64,000 bases of DNA from Primula veris. Its lineage: Eukaryota > Streptophyta > Magnoliopsida > Ericales > Primulaceae. The notes under the pieces were generated by a model that ran no database searches, had not been told where the DNA came from, and was given only the letters and a program-made list of their open reading frames with translations. Shown here one piece after another: positions 51,241-61,746 of the stretch (positions are counted from its first letter, which is position 1; every line of letters begins with the position of its first letter). A program made the translations under genes and the position numbers. The stretch spans positions 22,504,126 to 22,568,125 of the forward strand of contig OY821747.1 in NCBI GenBank assembly GCA_963682055.1. The letters run 5' to 3'.

Positions 51241-51830
51241 CCACTACAGCTAAATCACAAGGTCTCGGCCAATAATATAAAATCATCCAATTAACACAAT
51301 CTCATACGTATAAATATTAAGGCCTCGGCCAACAATATTATACTATTCAAATAACGCCATCTCATACATCACTTAACGTAATACAACATAACACATAACC
51401 ACATGTATTAAATTCACAACTAGCCAAACGCCAACATAACATAAAATCACTTTCAGGCATTTTAACAAACACCTTGTATGCATAAACTACAATTCACCAT
51501 TATTCAACATAAATTTATCCAATTCCACCAACAACTATATAATCCCATAAACAACTAATAAATCATGCAAACCCATCCATAATCTCGCTAATTCGAAATA
51601 AATATATCTAAGGTCTCAACCTCTACAATTTAAATAATGGAATTAAAACTACATCAAATAACCCCAATTAACAATTTAAGAACACAATTAATATAAACGG
51701 CAAAAACCCCTAATTTATAATAAACACAAAACCAAAACCTAACATACACCATCGTCTAGTCGCAATGGATAACCCCCGTTACCTTAGTGCGTAGAGGAGA
51801 TGCTTCCGGTATGAACCCGCTAACGTGGTT

Positions 51831-51840
51831 TCTTCTTCTT

Positions 51841-51871
<31 letters not shown>

Positions 51872-51900
51872 TTCTTCTTCTTCTTCTTCTTCTTCTTCTC
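51831..51900. repeat. CTT microsatellite
   Basis: About 70 bp of nearly pure TTC/CTT triplets with a single TAT interruption, within the solo LTR. Confidence 0.95.
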
Positions 51901-52496
51901 CTTTTTCTCTCTTTTATCTCTTGTATTTGGCTGGTTTTAGGTTTAAAGAATTAAAAGTGCGCTGATTTTTAGGTTTAGAAAAACTGTTTTTAGATAGTTT
52001 GTGGAAGCGAACTATTTGGTCCCCAAAGTTCTAAAAACTAACTTTTAATCCAAAAATATTGTTTTACTACTCAAAAATAACAAATCTTTAGAAACAAATC
52101 TATTGGGTTCTTTTTATTAGTAAAATTAATAACAGGTTTTTAAAATAAAGTTTTTCGGAAGAGTTTCGGTTTTTGGCTAAAAATTAGTCGAGTGACCGGT
52201 TTTTGGTAAAATTTTGTATAAAACGTTTTTGGATAAATTAAATCATAAATAAAACCATTTATAAAAATACGGGATGTTACATTAGCTCACATATATATGT
52301 ATATAGATAAAGAGAGAGAATATAGAGAGCGACAACAAGACGGTTCTTTATTCATTAATAAGTGTGTGAGAGATACATCAAGAGACCCCTGACCCTCTTT
52401 ATATAATAGAGGGTAGGGTTACATAGGATAGGAAAGTCCAAGATAAGCACAATAGATTAAGGTCCAAGATGGTCAATAATATTCTACAACAAATAC

Positions 52497-54190
52497 CATA
52501 AATTATAGGGTAAATTTTGAATTGTTACCTTATCTACAACTTAATTAAGAATTGATACATGAAACTAAAATTAATTAAGAATTGATCCATTTTCCCAAAC
52601 TAACCAATAAAAATGTAAAAAATAAGAAAAAATGGAAAAAATCTTGAAAATAAAAATGGAAAAAAAAAAACTTTAAAGAGGCTAAATCCCGAAAAACACG
52701 AATAAAATTTTAAAAATCACAAAAAACCTAAAATCTACAAAAATCCAAAAACACAAACAAAATAGTCCGACTCGTCTTAATTCATATTAAAAATAGTCTG
52801 AGTAATTTTAATTCATTTTAAAAACAGTCTGAGTCGTTTTAATTCATTTTAAAAACAGTACGAGTCGTTTTAAGTCATTTTAAAAATAGTCGGGCTCATC
52901 TTAAGTCATTTTAAAAATAGTCAGGGTAATTTTAAAAATAGTTTGAGTCATTTGAAGCATTTTAAAAACAGTCAGAGTAATTTTAAAAATAGTCTGAGTC
53001 ATTTTAAAAATAATATGAGTCATTTTAAAAAACAGTCAAAGTCGTTTTAAGCCATTTTAAAAATATTTTGTGTCGTTTTACGTCATTTTAAAAACAGCCT
53101 GAGTAATTTTAAAAACAGTCTGAGTCGTTTTAAGTCACTTTTAAAACAGTCTGAGTCATTTTAATTTATTTTAAAAACAGACTGAGTAATTTTAAAAACA
53201 GACTTAGTCATTTAAAATAATTTTAAAAATAGTCTTAGTTATTTAGAAACAATGTGAGCCATTTTAAAAAGTAGTCTGAGCCATTTTAAAAAGTAGTCTG
53301 AGCCATTTTAAAAAATTTTAAAAACAGTCTGAGTCATTTTAAAAACAGTTTGAGTCATATTTAAATTATTTTAAAAATAGTATGAGTCATTTTCGGTAAG
53401 TTTAAAAATAGTCTGAGTCATTTTAAAAAAAAGATCGAATAATTTAAAAAAAAACAGTCTAAGTCATTTTTAAGTCATTTGATGAAGTCATTTGAAAACA
53501 ATTGCAAGTTATTTTGAAAATTTTAATATTTTTTGGACTTTCTGGTTTTTTCCGACTTTTTCGAACTTTTTTTCATTTTTTTGTGAGTTTGGATTTCTTG
53601 ATTTTTCTTGGTTTTTTTAATTTTTTTTTTTATTTTTCGGAATTTTTTCGAGTTCCTGACTTTTTTGAACATTTTTTTAATTTTTTTATGATTTTGGATT
53701 TTTCGTGGTTCTTTTTTTTTAATTTTTTACCACTTTTCGGGTTTTTTTCGAGGTCCTAACTTTTTTGAACGTTTTTTCATCGTTTGTGATTTTGGACTTT
53801 TTTTGGATTTTTAGGGTTTTTTTATAATTTGTTTTTACCAATTTTGGGTTTTTCCGGGTTCCTGATTGTTTTGAACTTTTTATTATTATTTTTGTGATTT
53901 TGGTTTTTTTTTTACCATTTTTTCGGGTTCACGACTTTTTTAAAGGTTTTTTCAGTTTTTTTGGTAATTTTTTTTTTTTAGTTTTTTTAGTTTTTTGTTT
54001 TTTTAAGTTTTCCCTATTTTTTCTATTTTATTTTTATTTTTACTGGGTAATTAGTTGGGTGACCAATCCTTAATTAGTTTTACAAATAATTGATCAATCT
54101 TTAATTAAATTTTGTATGGTGACCAATTGTTAAATATCTTTGTTTTTATTGACCAATACTTAATTAACTCTTATGGGTTTCGATTTGGGA
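52497..54190. repeat. Inverted-repeat element with minisatellite core (copy 2)
   Basis: Counterpart of 11100-12810: A-rich left arm, minisatellite of AGTCTGAGTCATTTTAAAA-like units at about 52770-53510, T-rich right arm to about 54040. The core is shorter than in copy 1, and individual units differ by whole-repeat gains and losses. Confidence 0.65.
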
Positions 54191-54310
54191 TACCTAGTCA
54201 TTACATATCTGTAGAATTTCACCATCAACTTAGAGAATATTCTCTATATTAATTATATTACAGGTCCATTGAAGGCTTGTAGTTATAAATTATGTTCCTA
54301 TAGCTAGGCA

Positions 54311-54460
54311 TTAATAGGTGAAAAATGGACATATATAGGTGAAAAATTAATTTACAGAATGGACATATATATGGGTGAAAAATTAATTTACAAAATGGAC
54401 AAATATAGGTGAAAAATTAATTTACAAAATGGACATATATAGGTGAAAAATTAATTACGT
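54311..54460. repeat. Short tandem repeat, about 35-bp unit (copy 2)
   Basis: Same array as 12941-13084, with AGGTGAAAAATTAATTTACA units. Confidence 0.8.
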
Positions 54461-54797
54461 ACAAAAAGAGTCAGTGCAAATCAAACTCAATTATCCATGG
54501 GTACAATAGGTTGTACTAAATAATTATTAATTTTGCTGTTTTAATAGATTTGTGGATTGGTTTTATGATGTATGAGAAACTTCACGTGAATGAGTATATA
54601 GTTTTAATGAATTTACCGGTCTTGTATCGACCAGTCCAGAACAATGGGTTAGCGGGGCACAATCGCAAGAAAAATAACGATAAGAAAATGACTAATATTA
54701 GTTACATAGTTTACATTTATAGACAATTAGTTCCTCCCCTTCTCATTATAACCATCTTCAATAAAGAAGTGTAACATGTACCTTAAAATCTCTTTAA

Positions 54798-55003
54798 TGT
54801 TGTTGTATATTATTGAACTATTAGACCTTACTCATAGTGGGCCTAAATTGGGTTTACTACTTTAATAACCCTAACCTCTAGTATATAAACAAGGTTAGGG
54901 TCCCAATGTATTCATACATTCTGATTAATAAAGATTTACTGTTCTCTCTATATCTATACATATCTCTATATATATCTATAACGAGCTAATATGTCACACA
55001 ACA
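54798..55003 (+). repeat. Copia 5' LTR
   Basis: 206 bp, TGTTGTTGTATATT...TGTCACACAACA, with a TATATAAACAAGG motif that may be the promoter TATA region. Confidence 0.92.
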
Positions 55004-58000
55004 CGTTATCAGCACTTTTCTTGCGGAGACTACGATATACGCTCGCGGATATTGGAGATATTTGGTAGACGCACAGATATTAGGTATCTATAAACCTTAG
55101 GTTTATCCTGGTTTTTAGGATTTTGTTATATCGACATTCACCAACATAACGTGCGTAAGATACCGAATTCAAAACTTAATTTATTCCATATATGTGATCG
55201 TACATATTATTTTATGGATAACTAAAGCATGATAAAAATACCGTAGTATATAATCCATGTGTATTAGAGTTTGTTACTTGTATGGATAACTAAAATATGA
55301 TCAACCTGTCTATAAAAGCCTATTGATATGTAATATGTATCGTGTATTGTAAAATTGTATTTTCATACACACACAAAATTAGTAAAAAACATATAATGTG
55401 GTTGTAAATTGAAAATCATGTAATTGTAAAACATGTATTAATCTGTGGGATTAAATTTGTAACAAACTAAAAACAGTAGGACTGTTTTGTAATTCGCTGA
55501 AACTATTGACTGTGCATGTTAATTACTAAATGACTAAAATGAAACTTGTATGAAATTATGGACTGAAACTGTAATAATGCTGTAAATAGATATATAGTTT
55601 ACTGAAATTACACGGATAGTCCCTATAGTATATTACATGTATAAAAACAGTATATTTTTATAAAAGTCAATATTCGGTCTAAATATTCACTCACATGCAT
55701 ATATATATTTATTAAAAAGGCAAATGAATAAAAAATTGCATGTTAATCGAATAAATTGATATATTTTCATGTAAATTTAACCACTTTGCATGTTAAAAAT
55801 TATCATATATAGAATTAATTGTTAATTAAAAATATACTGCTTCCTTGCATGTTAAAACTAACATGTATAGAACTTACACATAAAAGCAATAGATTGGTAT
55901 AATATTAATTTAGATCTTGCTAGTGTAAAATTGGTAAATAAAATATATTACTAACATGCATGATTTAGTTACAATGTATTAAACTTACACATAAAAGCAA
56001 TAGATTTGTATAATATTAATTTAGATCTTGCTAGTGTAAAATTGGTAAATAATAATCTAGAATGGTAGCGTTAATTTGATTTCCTTATAAGAAAATATGT
56101 ACTGTCATGTTAGTTAATCATGAAACAGGTACAATCTAGATAATTGATCACTGCCATGTAATATTTATTTACTGCCATGTGTAAAATATGTTAATTTGCG
56201 AAATCATATATTTTCACATTTAAGTTGGAAAAATTATGAACCTTCCCCAACTAAACTCACCTATTTGGATACGATATCTAGGAAAGATATAGGCGGAAGT
56301 CTATATTCTAATGAGGTCGGGTTTTAAGTGGCATTCGTGCTCTCCACCCTCACCGTCTTTCCTGGTCGTTTTTCAAGTAGATCTACCGAAAGGGGTTGAC
56401 TAAATAATAATTTCCCCGAGTGTGTTTATATAGTGATGTATGTTTCGCCAAATTGGTGTCTCTGTATCGACCTGTCGTTCGATCAATAAGAACCTATTCA
56501 CATTAAAAGCAAAACTATTTTTCGAACATGTCGTTTCGAAATAAAGTTTATGCTTGTGCAAACCATAAACATATAAACCAGTCGGTTTATATGATAAATA
56601 ATTCAGAACTCCCAACACATGTTGGATGCCATCTATGATGAGAAAATTCACAAAACATACTTGCGAAATGACTGTTTAAAAGTTTATTTTAATCCGTCAT
56701 CACATGCTAGTCACCCTGATGTGTGAAAATGTAATGTCCAAAAAAATTTTTTGGATGCCATCTTTGATGAGTAAAATACGAGTTTGTCGTTACTCCCGAG
56801 ATGAATGCTAAGGCGTTGATTTTATTCCGCCGCCACATTTGAGACGTAATGGCGTCTTTGGTGAACAAATGTCTGAAATTGACATATTGGAGTGATCCTT
56901 CATCAAAATACTAGCTTGGAAAGCGTATTCCATAAGCAGTATTTTGAATTTATATTCACTATGTTCCTTTCCTTAATCGCCCATCTGTTTGCGGATGAGA
57001 AAATTGCCTCGATGAGTAGTTTTAATTCTATTTGGGTCAATGGCAAATTGTTTGCCTGATATTAATTCTCTTCATGGACATTTTTTTCCATGAATCGAGA
57101 ACCGAGACAAATGTTATTTGTCTCGAACTGTCGCGATCCCGACGAATCGCTTAGCCTAGTGAGGTTTAGACAATTGTCTGAACCGAAGATATGTGGCATC
57201 TATGCAATTTTGAAAGAAACAATTGGCTAAGTGAGAGACAATGCTCAAGAAGCCAATCTCTGCTATAAATGACCGATGTCATTCCTGGCTACTCCTTAAA
57301 TAGTTCAAAACTATTATAAAGCTGAAAAAACCGATGCTAATGTGATTAAAGCTAACTGAAAGGAAACTTTTGAGACTTCCGGTTTTGTGGCTCAAATGAG
57401 TTTGGTACATTTCTTTATTGATTTTGATAAATCATTGAGCCATTTTTTCGGTCATCTAGATTATGTTTTCCATTTGGATTATTATTTTTCCATTTGGACC
57501 ATATTTTTGGATTATAGTTTGCCTGCTTATGAAATTTCTCGAAATAATTTAAAATAATTTGAGCAAATTTCTTTAACAAATGTGACACAACTTTAAATTA
57601 TGAAATTTTAGGCAATACTTGTAGGGAAGTTGGTTTTCTGGAAATAGTGGGTAATAGTGTACCACATAATTTCACCAACTACTTGCCTAAAAGAGTACTC
57701 AGTAACAACGATTCTGGACCTGTTGTTCCAAATCAAAATCTTTGCTAAAACCAAATTCATTTGTCAAATATGAGGTCATATACTCATGCAGGTCCTGCCG
57801 TACCTTGTTGAGTTATAAAATATTCGAGAAAACCAGTGTTATCTGGTAATAGCTCATGAAAGAATTAAAATTTCTTTACATAGCCTCCATTCAATACGAC
57901 CAAAAGCGTATTTTAGAGGAGTTGAAATGTCTTTCAAATGCTTGCTACCACATTTTTTAAAAGCATTTAAAGTTACCTTATCATTTCGCATGTCGTCGAT

Positions 58001-60360
58001 TGAAAAAGGATTTAGATGCTGAGACATGATTTTCTGTACTATCATTCGCATGTCGTTGATTGATAAGAGCATTTTGATATTGTGGCATTGACCGGATGAG
58101 ATATTCCCGGGTCAAAAGACGATGCTTGATTTATAATCCCATCGCATTTGGATTCTCTTTGAGGATATATTTCGTGATTAATCCGAAATCCATGCCACTA
58201 ATGCTCACTTTGAAAGGCTAGTATGTGTAAAGATCACGAAATGGACTCATATAATTCTTGTAAAGAATTGAAGGAGTTATTATGGACTTATCCAACCATA
58301 AGACGGACGATAAATATAAATTTTTATGGTTGATGCATCGAAAATATGGTCACATTTTACTGTTGTCCACATAAATGCAGCACTTCCCGAACTCTTAGGC
58401 TTATCATCAAGTTGATGGCTCATGATCCGGATTATGCTGAAAAGTCTAGTCGACTTGATAATGCCGAATAGTAAGAATCGAAATTTCAATTTGTATTACT
58501 TGACTTTGAGAATTGAAATTGAACATAATGTTGATTATGTTCAGACCCAAAATGGACTCACATAAACTTTAAGCGGTTGCAAATGATTGCACGTGTTATT
58601 TGGTGATGCGTACCTATATATTTCTGTGTGGGGTCACAATACATTGCATATTGCTGCATTGGTCCGTCTGAGGCTCATTGTCACTCAAAACACTAAATGC
58701 GTACCATTTGGTTACTGGTTATGAGCCGGACGCCTCATATGAACGCGTGTTTGAGTGCTTAATATTTTGATTGAGTCGCTAAATCGTTCAAAATATGAAC
58801 CTCTGAAAATCGGGGACATAAGTCGATTATGAATCCCCTGCCTATCATTTGATAGAGTAACCTTGGCAAGCGATCTCTTTACCGCATGATATGCGAAAGT
58901 GACATCGCTACGACTGTTCTCCCCATCGTTAGGGGGATATTTGCACGTTATCATTGATAAGGAACGACGTGAAGTAACGTGGTATAACCCACTCAGTTTT
59001 AGTTTGATCCCCAAAACTGCACTTAGTGATAAGTAAGTGCATAGACTCCTCTAGTCTAACTAAATGCCAAATACATTTAATGACTTTATGAGATGTCACG
59101 AGATCCTTTATACCTGCTGCAAAATGCTTGCAAGGATAGACGTCCCTGTCGGACGCCGTATTTCTGTCGTAACATGTTGCTTTGGCCGAACCCGCCAAGC
59201 AAAGGACACTGCCGTCGGCCGTCAGTCTATCGCCCTTCCCAAGATATGAGGAAGTTGATCAGTTCTTAATTCGTTCAGCCCCAGAGGTGGTGAACTGAAA
59301 CTCGCTTGTCGCACGAGATTATAAAGGATTTAGGAGATGTGTGATTCCTCCTCATCATGAGAATCTTGAAATATCTGTCGATCATGATATCTTAGACGAT
59401 AATGAAGCAAAACGAGACTGTCATTGATTACTTGTTCATATATTCGGTGACAACTGATAATATGAACAAATTATAATAGGGAAATATGTACCGTTGCCTA
59501 AAGTCAACGGAGAATAGACTGGACTAGTGGAAACTTGCAATCCAAGTAGACTCCTTAGCGAAAGTGTGTTCGGACCTGTAGCTCCAATACCACCAATGTT
59601 AAACGAGTTCGTTTATTTGGTTATTCGTAAGGAAGAGTGACGAGAATAATGAGATTGTAGAATGCTCGCCTAGTAGCGCAAGGCTTCCTTCACACCTTGG
59701 AATTGATTACGAGATGGTTTATTTCCTCGTAATGGACGTTATAACGGTCCCCTACTTTATCAGTTTAGTAGTTTCCGAAAAACTAATTATGCAGCATGTG
59801 ATTGTGGTCATTGTTTTATCTCTATGGGAATTTAGACAAAGAGATATAGATGAAATTCCATGTGTGACTTCATATGCTTTAATCAAATAGTTCCTGACCA
59901 CGGAACACGATCTCAATTAAATAAGACGTCCACTATATGGATTAATATAATCTGAGCGGATGTGGTATACCCGCCTTAGTGAGTACTTGTTTAGCTTGAG
60001 ATACTTGAACAAGTATTATTCCCTTGCGTGTTTTATTACGCGATCCATTTTTGGATTTGCCTTCGAGATGAAGGATCTTGGGAAGAAACGGTAATGACTC
60101 GGCCTGATGATCGAATCCCGTAAAGATTGAATCTAAGTCCATGATTCAGACTACACCCAGAAGGTGTTATGATGTTTTAGTCATCATAACGCTAAGTCGT
60201 CAAATTCTCCCATGATCATTCGATCACTAGACATTGATATAGACCCAGTCTGTCCCTGATGTGACGATGAAGAGATATTGAGCCATGATGTTCATATCTA
60301 AGTACAATAAGCGCATCACTGTACTTGGTCTAATGTGCTAGGACGAACATCTCGTATGTT

Positions 60361-60582
60361 GTGAATGGTATAGCTCGACACAGCATCGCGCTAACACGCT
60401 ACCATCGAAATGGCATAAAAGACATTTTCCATTACCTTAAGATAAGTGTGGATGAGGGCGTATCTTATCCCATTTTGCGTCATCGAGTGTATCTACCCCC
60501 TTCGGTACTCAAATTAATGCAACTCTTTTTCGGTTATACCGATGCCGGTTACTTATCAGATCCACATAAGAGATATTCTTAA
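60361..60582 (+). pseudogene. Copia RNase H fragment
   Basis: An open stretch of 73 codons ending GYTDAGYLSDPHKRYS, a hallmark of copia RNase H, preceded by RNGIKDIFHYLK. It is only a residual frame of the broken pol and not a gene by itself. Confidence 0.8.
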
Positions 60583-61535
60583 CATGGTATGTTTTTACCA
60601 TTAGGAATAAGGCGATATCTTGGAGGTTTTGGAATGACATTAAAAATGAACCACTCTGATCTACTCGTGCACTATGTGACGGCTAGAGAGTGTATATGGT
60701 TTCGAGCTAGTATTAGTCATATTTGAATTACATATGCTCTGTCTCACGATACAGATAAAACACTTGTCATATTTGAGGACAACTTGTTGTTATCAATCAA
60801 TAGAGACTACATTATGCTATTTAGCATTTATTGTCGAAATAAATCTTCACATATGAAGTTTAAGAGCATCCTATCGAATTATCATTCTATTACACGTTAG
60901 ATTTTATTGCATCCAGTCATGTGCAAGTAAATGAGGCATCCATTCGAATGCTCGTACACTTTTTTCGAATAAGAAATCCTTGCACCCAGTCGAATGCAAG
61001 TGAGGGGGAGCTTCCAGTCGCATGTTCGTGTACTCTTTTTTGTCCTTAGACCAAGGTTCTTTCCTACTGGGTTTTCCTTGGCAAGGTTTTTATCGAGACA
61101 CGTTCCCATCATATCTTACTTAAGATTGCCGAAATTATGGGGAGTATCATATTGTATAATTCTTACCACTGTGTACTCTTTTGTCATTCGACTAGAGGTT
61201 TTTTCCACTAGATTTATTCTGGCAAGGTTTTGATGAGGCACCTGTTTTGTGGTTGATCCTCTACTACTACCATTGTTGTACTCTTTTTCCTTGGACCAGA
61301 GATTTTCCCATTGGGTTTGCTCTAGCAAGGTTTTGATGAGTCACATTGTTTTGTGGTCAGTTACTTACATGATATTTTGGCTTATATCATTCGTCTACAC
61401 ACTTTCTCCTAGGTACCAGTTTTGTCTCAAATTGGGTTTTCCGGCCCTAAGGTTTTTATGTGTTTAGCACTGCGAATGAACTCGACTCAGATCGACAGCA
61501 TGAAGACGAAGAAATCAAGACGTCCAAAGGGAGAG

Positions 61536-61746
61536 TGTTGTAGTATATTATTGAACTATTGGGCATTACTCATATTGGGCATAAGTTGGGCTTTCTACCT
61601 TGTATAACCCTAACCTCTAGTATATAAACAATGTTAGGGTCCAGTTGTATTTATACATTCTGATTAATAAAGACCTACTGTTCCCTCTCTCTATATCTAT
61701 ACATATCTCTATATATATCTATAACGAGCTAATATGTCACACAACA
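61536..61746 (+). repeat. Copia 3' LTR
   Basis: 211 bp, TGTTGTAGTATATT...TGTCACACAACA; differs from the 5' LTR at scattered sites and by a small indel near the CCCTCTCTCTATATC segment. Confidence 0.92.

Larger units (their letters stand above)
50303..52281 (-). mobile_element. Solo LTR of a second Ty3/gypsy-like family
   Basis: 1,979 bp from TGTCACACCCC to GGGATGTTACA, flanked by TTAGC on both sides (50298-50302 and 52282-52286) inside the copia 5' LTR. No internal region, so it is probably the product of recombination between two LTRs. In minus-strand reading it starts TGTAACATCCCG, as in many plant gypsy LTRs. Inside are a 45-bp direct duplication (50732-50821), about 2.8 units of a 129-bp tandem repeat and a CTT microsatellite. 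Absent from copy 1, so inserted after the block duplication. Confidence 0.88.
43952..52491 (-). mobile_element. Ty1/copia element, minus strand, both LTRs present, degenerate and nested
   Basis: Flanked by target duplication AATAC (43947-43951 and 52492-52496). The 3' LTR is 43952-44463, preceded in element orientation by a purine-rich tract (complement of CTCCCCCTTTGGACG, 44464-44478). The 5' LTR is 50284-50302 plus 52282-52491, split by a solo LTR. The internal region shows decayed copia pol: the RNase H motif GYTDAGYLSDP reads on the minus strand near 45514-45550, and integrase-region text similar to the plus-strand element lies at about 46850-47330. Frames are broken everywhere, so it is inactive. 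Confidence 0.9.
36635..55975. repeat. Large segmental duplication, copy 2
   Basis: Counterpart of 1-14602. It includes A2 from intron 1 onward, B2, the complete minus-strand copia, the inverted-repeat element and the start of the plus-strand copia. Extra relative to copy 1: 43746-46487 (flank, copia 3' LTR and 3' internal region) and the solo LTR 50303-52281. Both extras have clean edges, so they are a deletion in copy 1 and a later insertion in copy 2. Confidence 0.95.
54798..61746 (+). mobile_element. Ty1/copia element, plus strand, full length but degenerate
   Basis: 6,949 bp between TTTAA target duplications (54793-54797 and 61747-61751). LTRs at 54798-55003 and 61536-61746. A purine tract AAAGGGAGAG lies directly before the 3' LTR. 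The leader begins CGTTATCAGCAC, conserved in all copies of the family and the likely primer-binding region. Decayed pol is readable in pieces: the integrase downstream region near 58600-59290 (ARIDVPVGRR), and RT/RNase H near 60060-60590 (MKDLGKK, then NGIKDIF.YLK, then GYTDAGYLSDPHK). The order integrase before RT shows Ty1/copia. Many stops and frameshifts. A segment of about 75 bp in the leader (about 55869-55940) is repeated 113 bp downstream. Confidence 0.92.
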
